A stretch of 8,470 nt of DNA. It comes from Methanobacteriota archaeon. Its GTDB lineage: Archaea > Thermoplasmatota > Poseidoniia > Poseidoniales > Poseidoniaceae. The stretch spans positions 1 through 8,470 of the forward strand of contig PCBQ01000088.1 in assembly GCA_002731395.1 (NCBI GenBank). The letters run 5' to 3'. Positions 1 to 7,418 of this stretch are shown here, piece by piece. The position numbers and the translations under genes are program-made. Within the stretch, counting starts at the first letter, position 1. Each line of letters begins with the position of its first letter. The notes under the pieces were generated by a model, which made no database searches, was not told where the DNA came from, and saw nothing but the letters and a program-made list of their open reading frames with translations.

Positions 1-2312
1 CCTGCATAGCCACCAGCCGAGGTTTGGTAGCGGTCTCGGCGCTCCGAACACGCGTGTTCGTGAAACATTTCCATCGTATCGTAGGTGTCCAAGTCATGGG
101 TCAAATCGAACGTTGCGTTCATGGCCGTGGTGAAACCACCACCCCAGCCGCCTTGATGTTGGTCTTCGAACATGAGGTCCACGGCCTCAACCGCTGGATC
201 CGACCTCCTGATTTCGACCGGGTGTTCTGCATGCCACATCCAGGCCTCGTGGGACATGTGTTGGGGATCATACGTTGTGCTGGACGTGCCCCACGTGTAT
301 GTTGAGCCGGTTTGTCGTAACCGTTGGAAGCGGTCGATGCCGAAAGTGGTCGGTTCACCAAGCGCGCTGAGCGCTTCACCGAGGTCGCCGGTTGCCCCAC
401 TCAAGTCGAGGTCAAGGTAATGGATGCGGCCCGCCCATTCTTCTTCTTCGTCCGCATTAAGCCGCTGTTCAACGTCGGATTTTCGATCCGTCACTTGCGA
501 CCTGTATGCGCTGTCGTAGGATCCATACACAAGGTGAGTTTCGCCCGGGAGGTTCCTTGTCAGGGTCCCAGGGTTCATCGTGAATGTTGAGGAACTCGAA
601 CCGCTGCTGGTGGTTTTCATCAAAATGAACAGGTAGGTGCTGTTTCCGTCCCAGAGGTCCGAGAACGTCAGCGTTCCAGAGAGCGTCGGTACGCTAAACT
701 CACCCACGGTCTGGAACGGGCCGGACACCGTGGGTGCGCCCTGCGTGCTGGTCCAGGGTACAGGCAATTGGAGGACGGCACATCCGTTTCCATCAATGGT
801 CCATCGGGTGGGGCTGCTGGGGCAATCGTCGTTCTGGAGATGCACGCCATCACCGTCCACGTCCTCACATCCCTCGTCGTCGGTCACTGTTGACGGAGGA
901 GTTTCCGGGCAGAGGTCGTTGGCATCCACAACGCCGTCGCTGTCCGAATCGCGCTGATCTGCGGCGCAACCGAACTCGTCCACCGTGGCCCCTAGCGTTG
1001 ATTGCGGGCAAAGGTCGAGCATTGTACCGTTCAGATCAGCATCGTTGACCCCATCGTTATCGTCATCTTCGTCTTCGGTGACGTCCAAACAACCGTCATG
1101 ATCCCAGTCGGTGGCATTGTTTTGCACCCAAGCAGACTCACCTTTCGGGCATGCATCATTCTCGTCGAGCACGGTATCGTCATCGTCGTCAAGATCTTCG
1201 CCCTCATCCTTGCAACCGTCCAAGTCCCAATCCACGGCACGTAGGCTGGTCCATCCCAGGCTACCTTGGGGGCATGCGTCTTCCACGTCTCGGCGTCCAT
1301 CGTTGTCGTCATCCTCATCTTCGCTTGCGTCGCGGCATCCATCTCCGTCGTGATCGTCAAGCATGTTTGAGGTCCATCCGTTCTCAGAAAGGCATCCGTC
1401 CATGGTGTCGATGATGCCGTCGTCATCGTCATCATCGTCCTCGTCCCGGTCTCTGCAGCCGTCACCGTCGTGGTCCGTGGAAGTCTTGCTGGTCCAGCTT
1501 TGGGCATCTCCAACACCGTTGGGGCAGCGGTCGATCTCATCTTCCACTCCGTCCCCGTCGGCATCCACCACCACCTCGCTCAGGATGAGACGAACGCTTC
1601 GTTCGTCGGTTGCATCATCGATTGGGCCCACGCATGTCGCTTTCAGCAGCAGCACGGGAGGCAATCCCTCCGCCGCTCTGTCCACGGTGAACGAGCGCTG
1701 GTCATCAAGGAGGATCTCCTCACCGTTGGATTCAGATCCGATGTCCATGACCACGTTGCACGATAGCCCATCCAAGTCATCTGCAGGACGCTCTCGCAGC
1801 GGGGCAACTCGCCCCTCAAACAGGATGTTGCCTTCATCTGCATTGACGGCAACAGGGACGACGAGGCGTATGCCTGCTTGGCGAATGCTGATCGTCGCTT
1901 CAAGCGTCAATGAGTCAGCATCGAACGTGACGTCCTCGCTTGGCATCAGGTCGACACTGACGCGAACAGCTCCCGTGGACGGCGCAATGGTAGCAACCAC
2001 CAATGTGTTCGTACGAGAGACCGCCACGTCGCCAGCGACTTCTGAAGGATTGTCGCCAACAGCAGTTCGGACGTCGCCGACCAGCACGCTATCGAGATGC
2101 TCTTGGGGCACACCGAGCACTTCGAACATGATGAGGTCACCTGCAACCGGATTGCGGGTGGACTCTGAAAGGGTCAATGTCCATGTCTCCGTCACCAATG
2201 TTGGTATTTCGCTGGTCAAGGGTTCGGTCTCAACCATATCTTCACCAATGCCGAAGCAGCCTGCCATCAGCATGGTCAAAACCAGGGCCATGGCGGTCAG
2301 GGGTCGTCGCAT
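1..2312 (-). CDS. Secreted lipoprotein with thrombospondin type 3-like Ca-binding repeats (C-terminus cut by window edge)
   Basis: Reading the minus strand from the ATG at 2312, the frame stays open for 770 codons to the window edge, so the C-terminus is missing. Residues 1-19 form a lipoprotein signal: basic MRR, a hydrophobic stretch, then lipobox LMAGC with Cys19 as the probable lipidated residue. Residues 20-249 look beta-rich and contain two cysteines (185 and 227) that could pair. Residues 250-511 are an acidic array of DxDxDG calcium-binding motifs resembling thrombospondin type 3 repeats. Residues 512-770 are a separate, less acidic domain with features such as FGIDRFQ (657-663) and HAC (Cys755). 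NxS/T sequons occur at 399, 428, 557 and 732. It is the last visible gene of the minus-strand run, 25 nt after the preceding stop. A weak GGTG at 2324-2327 may serve as ribosome binding site. The protein is probably anchored outside the membrane on a stiff Ca-bound stalk. Its specific function is unknown. Confidence 0.9.
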   Translation of the reverse strand, partial: MRRPLTAMALVLTMLMAGCFGIGEDMVETEPLTSEIPTLVTETWTLTLSESTRNPVAGDLIMFEVLGVPQEHLDSVLVGDVRTAVGDNPSEVAGDVAVSRTNTLVVATIAPSTGAVRVSVDLMPSEDVTFDADSLTLEATISIRQAGIRLVVPVAVNADEGNILFEGRVAPLRERPADDLDGLSCNVVMDIGSESNGEEILLDDQRSFTVDRAAEGLPPVLLLKATCVGPIDDATDERSVRLILSEVVVDADGDGVEDEIDRCPNGVGDAQSWTSKTSTDHDGDGCRDRDEDDDDDDDGIIDTMDGCLSENGWTSNMLDDHDGDGCRDASEDEDDDNDGRRDVEDACPQGSLGWTSLRAVDWDLDGCKDEGEDLDDDDDTVLDENDACPKGESAWVQNNATDWDHDGCLDVTEDEDDDNDGVNDADLNGTMLDLCPQSTLGATVDEFGCAADQRDSDSDGVVDANDLCPETPPSTVTDDEGCEDVDGDGVHLQNDDCPSSPTRWTIDGNGCAVLQLPVPWTSTQGAPTVSGPFQTVGEFSVPTLSGTLTFSDLWDGNSTYLFILMKTTSSGSSSSTFTMNPGTLTRNLPGETHLVYGSYDSAYRSQVTDRKSDVEQRLNADEEEEWAGRIHYLDLDLSGATGDLGEALSALGEPTTFGIDRFQRLRQTGSTYTWGTSSTTYDPQHMSHEAWMWHAEHPVEIRRSDPAVEAVDLMFEDQHQGGWGGGFTTAMNATFDLTHDLDTYDTMEMFHEHACSERRDRYQTSAGGYA
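780..1565 (-). other. Region encoding the acidic TSP3-like Ca-binding array
   Basis: This stretch encodes residues 250-511 of the lipoprotein. It opens with DADGDGVED and is dense in Asp, with DxDxDG loops and regularly placed Cys residues in DGC and ACP/RCP/LCP contexts. In thrombospondin type 3 repeats such Asp loops bind calcium and the cysteines form disulfides between neighbouring repeats. That is family knowledge; the loops and the cysteine spacing are seen directly. The array probably forms a rigid extracellular spacer between the N-terminal domain and the C-terminal domain. Confidence 0.85.
987..1475 (-). repeat. Four tandem ~41-residue Asp/Cys repeats
   Basis: Units begin at residues 280, 320, 361 and 402, so the spacing is 40, 41 and 41 residues (120-123 bp). 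Each opens with a D-[HW]-D-x-DGC motif (DHDGDGC, DHDGDGC, DWDLDGC, DWDHDGC), continues with an E-D-x-D-D-D acidic cluster, then reaches a second Cys (GC, ACP, ACP, LCP). Units 1-3 also share a G/A-W tract; the fourth unit is degenerate after its acidic cluster. Unit 1 holds a run of seven Asp codons at 1419-1439, made of mixed GAC and GAT codons. The similarity is clearer in protein than in DNA, which suggests old duplications under selection. Confidence 0.8.
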
Positions 2313-2337
2313 GGCGTGATGTGCACCACACGGGACC

Positions 2338-3396
2338 TCAACGTGTCGGTGCAGGATCGGCATGTTCTGCACGGCCGTCGGTCAAATTAACGGTCAACAG
2401 GGGAATCGACGCTTTGGGCCATACTGCGCGAACTGGCGTCACGTGGAGGAGACGACCGTGCGTTGGGTGATCGCATGCCACGACCACTTCCCAGTGGATT
2501 CGAACAAGAGCATCGTACATCGTCCCCGGCCAAGGTCCGTGTGGTGCTTCAACCTCGACATGGCGGTCAATGACGGCCTTCCATCCACCTTGAGCGGCCA
2601 GCCTCATCGGTCGCCGGTAGACATCGCCAGGCCAGTCGTGACGGCGCATTGGCGATTCTTCTCCAAGACCAGTACCGTCGCCCATCGCAGGTTCCATGCC
2701 CGCCAAGGCCGTGGTCATGCCCGGTGGGGGTTGTCCTCCGTGATGCTTGTTCAGTGCGTTTAGGATGTGGTGCCTACGTGGGGCCAGAACACCACATTGC
2801 AGGCTCGCAAAAACGGCATGCTCTGCGGCTTGGCCTTTGAGGGTAAGTGACGTGCTTCCTTCACTGTTGACGTGGTCAACGTCAATGTCCAAGCGGAGGG
2901 CTTCGTCCTGCATGATGTGCGTCTGCCTCCGTAAATCGGTCACGTTCACGGCCAAGCGCAAAACGAGTGGCAACAAAATGAGTGGGACAACGATCAATCC
3001 AAGCAGCGGGTAATCCAGCAAGCCCAAGCGGACACTTTGGGTTCCAAATGTGGGGATGTTCAGTGCATCAAAGCCAGGGGCAAGAGCGAGGTAGAGGAGC
3101 GTCAAAAGCATCACAACGCCTACGCTATCCACCATACGACGGAGCCTACGATGCAAAGGGCGTGGTTCGAGGAACCATCCCATGCGTTGGGCTTTTACCA
3201 CGCTTGGGAATGCCCTTGATTCAAGATCATCGCCCCCGGTATCTGGGAGCCCCCGTCGTTCGACAAACCAACCTTCTGCGGTTTCGATACGAAAATTCGA
3301 GCCGAAGGCGCGATCGATTGGACCGACCACAGGGTCGAGTTCCGTAGGTTTGAGCCTCCTTGGGTCAAACGGGGGATGACGGTACAACTCTTCCAT
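2338..3396 (-). CDS. Unrecognised protein with two membrane segments
   Basis: I do not recognise this 352-residue protein. Residues 1-88 are soluble and charged, with several Arg-rich patches (RRLRR just before the membrane). Two hydrophobic segments follow, at about 91-108 and 126-150, joined by a short loop. Positive charge before the first segment and LRRQ after the second suggest that both long soluble parts face the cytoplasm. Residues 160-352 look beta-rich with alternating hydrophobic positions; a Gly/Pro/Met-rich low-complexity linker (about 220-250) interrupts them. An arrestin-like beta sandwich is a loose possibility only. The start is supported by GGTGAT at 3400-3405, which matches the archaeal anti-Shine-Dalgarno sequence. 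The gene begins 9 nt after the reductase stop and ends 25 nt before the lipoprotein start, so it is probably co-transcribed with both and may work at the envelope. Confidence 0.85.
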   Translation of the reverse strand: MEELYRHPPFDPRRLKPTELDPVVGPIDRAFGSNFRIETAEGWFVERRGLPDTGGDDLESRAFPSVVKAQRMGWFLEPRPLHRRLRRMVDSVGVVMLLTLLYLALAPGFDALNIPTFGTQSVRLGLLDYPLLGLIVVPLILLPLVLRLAVNVTDLRRQTHIMQDEALRLDIDVDHVNSEGSTSLTLKGQAAEHAVFASLQCGVLAPRRHHILNALNKHHGGQPPPGMTTALAGMEPAMGDGTGLGEESPMRRHDWPGDVYRRPMRLAAQGGWKAVIDRHVEVEAPHGPWPGTMYDALVRIHWEVVVACDHPTHGRLLHVTPVRAVWPKASIPLLTVNLTDGRAEHADPAPTR

Positions 3397-3399
3397 GTC

Positions 3400-3405
3400 A
3401 TCACC
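3400..3405 (-). promoter_or_regulatory. Shine-Dalgarno site (GGTGAT)
   Basis: On the minus strand GGTGAT lies immediately after the reductase stop codon and 3 nt before the ATG at 3396. It matches part of AGGAGGTGAT, the complement of the archaeal 16S rRNA 3' end. It is the clearest ribosome binding site in the window and supports the chosen start, although the spacing is shorter than the usual optimum. Confidence 0.5.
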
Positions 3406-4638
3406 TTACGCCGTGAGCATCGCCCATCCTGCCCGCAGAGCCAGTGGTCGGAAGGAAGGTACCTTCCTGAGCATCTCAAGTCCAAGAGGTACTGGGTGTT
3501 CGATGTCACCCAGCCGATTGATCATCTCGGTGACCTCAGGTTGGGCGAAGACAGACACGTGCCGTTCCAGCGTTTCGTCGTCGCTTTCCGTCAAAAACAG
3601 GTTTCTGAGGGCCCTCGCTCGTGTTTGATGGCGTTTCAAATCGTCCCACGGTCGGGCGATTTTCTTGAGCATGTTTTCTGAGAGATTGTCATCGTGGATT
3701 GCCTCGGCAAGAGCGTCAGCAACCATGCTGACCTGTTTGAACCCCGGCCCTATGCCTCCTCCCGTGGTCGGTTTCGCTAAACCTGCGGCATCACCGAAGA
3801 GCATCGCGCGCTCGCGTACGGGCCTTCGAACCATGCCCCCGGGGATTGGGCCACAAAAACGGGCAACGATTTGACAGTCCACGAAGCGTGGTGCATGGCG
3901 TGAAGTGGTCATGAGGTTGTCCAGCAAGGTTTCCGGTGAGGCATCATCAAGTCGATCCGGTGATGACCAAAGGCCAATCCTGTGAGTACCAAATCCAGTT
4001 GGTATCGCCCAGGCGAAGAACCCCGGTGCGATGGATTCCCCTGTGAACATCTCAAGCCATCGATCTTCGGTGTGAAAGCCCGTGACCTCGACCTGATTTC
4101 CAATCATGATTTCCTTAGGCCTACCGCTTCGTAACCAGTGACGTACACGGCTATGTGCGCCGTCAGCGCCAACCACCAACCGGCATGTCGTTGTTCCTGT
4201 GGTCCCTTCATGATGGTGATGAACCCGCCAACCTCTGCCCTCAATGGGCAGCAAACCGGTCGCCGTGGTGGAGAGCATCAGTTTGCTGCCTGCGTGAATG
4301 GCCTGCGCCGCGACGCCTTCATCGAACCTGTTCCTGCACACGGCGCTTGTTCTGGTTTCCCCTGGAACGCCCACGGAAACGGAGGCGTGATGCGGTCCGT
4401 GGATGGTGGCGCCATCAATCTCCTGGAGCACGGTGTGTTCAAGCCCCACTTGGGCCATGGACCATGGGTTGACCAACCCAGCGCATTGGAAGGGCCTGCC
4501 AATGGATGCGTGCTCCTCCATCAGCAGGACATCGACACCCCGCTCAGCGAGAACGGTGGCCAAGCGAGCCCCAACGGGACCGGCTCCGACGACAACGACG
4601 TCGTGGTCCATGGGTTGAATCCGGGGGATGGACCCCAT
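3406..4638 (-). CDS. Geranylgeranyl reductase family FAD-dependent oxidoreductase
   Basis: This 410-residue flavoprotein belongs to the family that reduces double bonds in geranylgeranyl chains. In archaea these enzymes saturate ether lipids or quinone side chains. The FAD-binding Rossmann motif VVVVGAGPVG is at 14-23, followed by the acidic end of the second strand (LLMEEH, 38-43). QCAG at 51-54 matches the family's conserved Cys-containing substrate-side motif. GADG with SRVR is at 157-165, and FFAWAIP (207-213) corresponds to the family's aromatic-x-W-x-[FI]-P substrate motif. The second FAD motif GDAAG (282-286) runs into KPTTGGGIGPG (289-299), typical of this family. The start is uncertain: Met10 (ATG at 4611) would place the Rossmann motif where relatives usually have it, and the ATG at 4638 lies in a hairpin. 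The gene starts 12 nt after the topoisomerase stop. The exact substrate (lipid or menaquinone) cannot be told from sequence. Confidence 0.9.
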   Translation of the reverse strand: MGSIPRIQPMDHDVVVVGAGPVGARLATVLAERGVDVLLMEEHASIGRPFQCAGLVNPWSMAQVGLEHTVLQEIDGATIHGPHHASVSVGVPGETRTSAVCRNRFDEGVAAQAIHAGSKLMLSTTATGLLPIEGRGWRVHHHHEGTTGTTTCRLVVGADGAHSRVRHWLRSGRPKEIMIGNQVEVTGFHTEDRWLEMFTGESIAPGFFAWAIPTGFGTHRIGLWSSPDRLDDASPETLLDNLMTTSRHAPRFVDCQIVARFCGPIPGGMVRRPVRERAMLFGDAAGLAKPTTGGGIGPGFKQVSMVADALAEAIHDDNLSENMLKKIARPWDDLKRHQTRARALRNLFLTESDDETLERHVSVFAQPEVTEMINRLGDIEHPVPLGLEMLRKVPSFRPLALRAGWAMLTA

Positions 4639-4654
4639 GAAGCATGCGCTTCAT
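4637..4654 (-). promoter_or_regulatory. Inverted repeat spanning a stop and a start codon
   Basis: The transcript strand reads ATGAAGC-GCAT-GCTTCAT, a perfect 7-bp stem with a 4-nt loop. The left arm contains the topoisomerase stop TGA (4653-4651). The right arm ends in the first two bases of the reductase ATG at 4638. A folded hairpin would hide that start until ribosomes finishing the topoisomerase open it, which suggests translational coupling or use of the downstream ATG at 4611. The pairing is seen; the role is inferred. Confidence 0.4.
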
Positions 4655-7392
4655 TCCTTCTTTGCGAAGCGGTAACGCACCTGTTGGGCTTTGTTCAGGT
4701 ACAGGATGGCGGTAAACGGGTTCCCCTTCTTCGAAATCAAGTCGGAAAAGGGTCCGACTTGACCTTCTGTGATCAGCGTTGCAGCTTCCTCGCGCGTCAG
4801 TTCGCGTTTAGAGATTTCACGAGCGATCTGAATCTTGCAACCTGAGCCAGGTTCCTCAGGTTGGTAGTGGGTCGGGGTTTCCACAATGGCAGCATTGGTT
4901 TTTGGACATACGGCGACAACACCAGGCTCCACCTCAAACTTCGTTGCGTCCGAAGCTGCTTGGCGGGGTGGGAAGTCATACTCGACTTTCTTACCGTTGA
5001 GGACAAGGTATGCGCTGAAAGGTTTCCCGCGCCGGGAAATGAAGCCCTCAAGCAAAGCAGAGCGCCCCTCCGTCAAGATGGCCTTCGCTTCTTCAGGCTT
5101 GATCAGCCGTTGGCACATCTCGGCACGAATACCTCGGAAGGTGCATCCTTCGCTGTCACACGCGTATCCATCATGGCCCTGACGGACGGTGCCCGCTTCA
5201 CAGACCGGACAGGCTGCAATCGGTTCATCGGTAGCCTCCACGCTTCCCGCACCGCTGCCTTTCACGGTGACCTTTCCAGCATCGCTCAGGGTAACGGATG
5301 CGGCATATTCCTCACCGGTGCGGCTGAAGAATCCATGAAGGTCCTCGAGAGCCTTCGTTTGCATGAGTCGAGCTGCCGTTTTCCTGTCGAACCAACGGCC
5401 AGAAGTGTCCTTCCAGAATATGAAGTTGCAACCCTCGTCCGCACCCAAGTTGGCCACGCACTGGTAGGCCAAGGTTGTCTCACGCACCGGTTCGCCACAC
5501 GCTGGGCACATGGCGACGTCCTCTTCGTCGGCGTAGAGGACAGATCTGTCGTGGTCTTTGATGCGATGCACCATGGTGGTCGTTCGTTCGATGATGTCGT
5601 TCATGTACACATTTCGTTGGACTTCGCCTCGCTGAACCTGCAGCAAGCGATGCTCCATCTCTCCAGTCAATTCCGGCGATGTAATCCAATCCACACCAAT
5701 CCGGCGGAGCATGTCAATCAAACGCATTCCGATTGCCGTGGCGCTGATTTGGCCGCTCCGTGCGCGTCGAATGTAATTGCGATCGATGAGTTTCTCAATT
5801 GTCTCTGCTCTTGTGGCTGGGGTGCCAAGACCTGTGTCTTTGAGCGCTTCGGAAAAGTCGTCGTCCTCCACGTGACGACCTGCCTTTTCCATCAAGGAAA
5901 GCAAGCGTGCTTCCTTCATGCGGCTCGGCGGCTTGGACATCTCCTCGTGGAAGGTCAACTCGTGCAAGCTTGCTTCGGTTCCGCTTGAGATGACGCCCCA
6001 ATGTTCTGGGATGTTTTCCTTTTTGGTTTCGATGTGACGGAACCCTGGGTCGACGAGGTGCTCCACGCTTTTGACGAAGTCCTGCGAACCTGCCGTTGCG
6101 GTGCGCGTTTCGACACGCCACGTAGAGCGGTCAGACCACGACGCGAGAAAACGCCTTGCGATAAGGTCGAACAACTTTGCATGGTCTGCCGGGAGAGCCT
6201 CATTCGGAAGCATGCCTGTGGGCACAATCGCGTAGTGATCGCTGACTTTTGCGTCATTGAAGTTCCGATCGGTGTTTCGCAATCCCTCGTTTTGAAGTCG
6301 ATCAACGTGCGTGGCGTACGCCTCGATGCCTCCCAACGTTTCGATGATTTCATTCACCTTTTCCTTCATGTCCGTCGGTAAATATTGAGAATCTGTACGC
6401 GGGTACGTGGTCACCTTGTAGCGGTCGTAAAGGTCCTGAGCAACACTGAGCGTCCTCCGTGACGGCCATGACCATAGGCTGTTGGCCAGGCGTTGCAGGC
6501 TGGTGAGATCGAAATTCAATGGAACGCGCTCGTGCTTTGGCCGTTCATCGACGGTCACAACGGTCGTGGTCGATGCCGCAAGATCTGCTTCAACCGCTTC
6601 TTTTTCCGCGAGATCGAGGATGCGATTGGCCTTGTACTCAGGCCGGTTTTCATCCGATTTGTGCTCGCGTCGAATCCAGCGCGCCGACCATACCGAATCG
6701 CCGGCATGGACGTCAGCAGTGATGTTCCAGAACGGCTCCGGGACATAGCTGAGGATTCGCTCTTCCTCATCGGCAATCATCGCCAAGGTTGCTGTTTGGA
6801 CCCGCCCAAGGCTGATGGTGGTTCGTTCACGTCGTCCCTTGAGGAAGGTGTTTCCAACCCGCGATCCGTTCATGCCGATGATCCAATCCGCTTCTGAGCG
6901 AGAACGTGCGGCGGCTCCGAGGCTGTCGTATGTGCCGCTTGGTTGTCTCCCTTTCCACGCCGTCTCGATGGCGCCTGCCGTCATGGATTGGAGCCACATC
7001 CTGGATGTGGGAGCCTTAGCTTTCGTGTGCTCGATGATGCTTCTGAAAATGAGCTCTCCCTCACGAGCCGCGTCGCATGCGTTGACAATTTCAGTCACGT
7101 CCTTAGACGTAACACGCTTCTTGATGGCTGAGAGGACCTTTCTGTTTCGACCACCCTTCGCCTTGTACTCGAAGGGGTCAGGGACGATGGGGAGCCGGTC
7201 GATGGTCTTCCGCCAGTTTTTGAACTCCGGATCGTAATCCTCCGGGAACTTTTGCTCGACCAAATGGCCGATGGCCCAGGTCACCACAAGATCCTCACCA
7301 AGCCAAGCGTCATCCGCTTTTTTTGTGGCTCCAAGCACCTTGGCAATGTCGTCGGCAACGCTGGGTTTCTCCGCGATGACAACGACGGTCAT
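4651..7392 (-). CDS. topB: Type IA DNA topoisomerase, topoisomerase III (TopB)-like
   Basis: This 913-residue enzyme passes single DNA strands through a transient 5'-phosphotyrosyl break. The Toprim domain starts at once (IAEKPS, Glu8) and continues to CDAAREGE (106-113). TopB-type signatures ARSRSEADW and SLGRVQT follow. The catalytic tyrosine is Tyr330 in TYPRTDS, close to its position in E. coli TopB, with DH at 385-386 in SDHYAIVPT and GTPATRAETI near 523-532. The C-terminus carries three topoisomerase C-terminal repeats at about 627-712, 726-808 and 826-913. The first two have four cysteines each (629/632/645/655 and 728/731/745/750); the third keeps only Cys829 and Cys852. I chose the ATG at 7392 because the family motif begins immediately after it. 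An in-frame ATG at 7488 would add 32 residues that overlap the upstream gene and look unlike the family. There is no helicase part, so it is not reverse gyrase. The second Toprim Asp is Ala (Ala109). Confidence 0.93.
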   Translation of the reverse strand: MTVVVIAEKPSVADDIAKVLGATKKADDAWLGEDLVVTWAIGHLVEQKFPEDYDPEFKNWRKTIDRLPIVPDPFEYKAKGGRNRKVLSAIKKRVTSKDVTEIVNACDAAREGELIFRSIIEHTKAKAPTSRMWLQSMTAGAIETAWKGRQPSGTYDSLGAAARSRSEADWIIGMNGSRVGNTFLKGRRERTTISLGRVQTATLAMIADEEERILSYVPEPFWNITADVHAGDSVWSARWIRREHKSDENRPEYKANRILDLAEKEAVEADLAASTTTVVTVDERPKHERVPLNFDLTSLQRLANSLWSWPSRRTLSVAQDLYDRYKVTTYPRTDSQYLPTDMKEKVNEIIETLGGIEAYATHVDRLQNEGLRNTDRNFNDAKVSDHYAIVPTGMLPNEALPADHAKLFDLIARRFLASWSDRSTWRVETRTATAGSQDFVKSVEHLVDPGFRHIETKKENIPEHWGVISSGTEASLHELTFHEEMSKPPSRMKEARLLSLMEKAGRHVEDDDFSEALKDTGLGTPATRAETIEKLIDRNYIRRARSGQISATAIGMRLIDMLRRIGVDWITSPELTGEMEHRLLQVQRGEVQRNVYMNDIIERTTTMVHRIKDHDRSVLYADEEDVAMCPACGEPVRETTLAYQCVANLGADEGCNFIFWKDTSGRWFDRKTAARLMQTKALEDLHGFFSRTGEEYAASVTLSDAGKVTVKGSGAGSVEATDEPIAACPVCEAGTVRQGHDGYACDSEGCTFRGIRAEMCQRLIKPEEAKAILTEGRSALLEGFISRRGKPFSAYLVLNGKKVEYDFPPRQAASDATKFEVEPGVVAVCPKTNAAIVETPTHYQPEEPGSGCKIQIAREISKRELTREEAATLITEGQVGPFSDLISKKGNPFTAILYLNKAQQVRYRFAKKE

Positions 7393-7394
7393 GG

Positions 7395-7418
7395 TAGGGT
7401 CGGCTCCGTCGAGCCTAC
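7395..7418 (-). promoter_or_regulatory. Small GC-rich hairpin before topB
   Basis: In the 22-nt gap before topB the transcript strand can pair GGCTC with GAGCC around a GACG loop (7402-7415). An alternative bulged pairing uses GTAGG with CCTAC outside a CTC/GAG core. It includes the stop codon of the upstream gene and ends within a few bases of the topB start. No ribosome binding site is visible here. The stem is short, so a role in tuning topB translation is only a possibility. Confidence 0.25.

Noticed and set aside
987..1475. CRISPR-like array
   Set aside because: The ~123-bp periodicity is a coding repeat with diverged DNA copies; there are no short identical repeats with unique spacers.
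1031..1564. Minus-strand 177-codon frame over the repeat array
   Set aside because: It is an out-of-frame reading of the Asp repeats, yielding Met/Thr-rich sequence with no domain; the continuous 770-codon frame covers the same bases.
1363..2319. Plus-strand open frame of 318 codons opposite the lipoprotein
   Set aside because: The product is Ser/Arg-rich low complexity created by the complement of Asp codons; the minus-strand frame has a signal peptide, lipobox and Ca-binding repeats.
4543..4654. Small ORF starting at the ATG that overlaps the topB stop (ATGA)
   Set aside because: It is out of frame with the reductase, gives an Arg-rich 36-residue product, and is a shadow of the FAD-binding coding region.
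4138..4845. Plus-strand 235-codon frame across the reductase and the topB end
   Set aside because: It runs antisense across two well-supported genes and their junction and shows no recognisable protein features.
4861..5988. Long plus-strand open frame (375 codons) inside the topoisomerase gene
   Set aside because: It is antisense to a well-supported TopB with all its motifs, has no recognisable domain, and is explained by the GC-rich codon use of the real gene.
4651..7392. Reverse gyrase
   Set aside because: There is no helicase domain before the Toprim domain; the length and motifs fit TopB.
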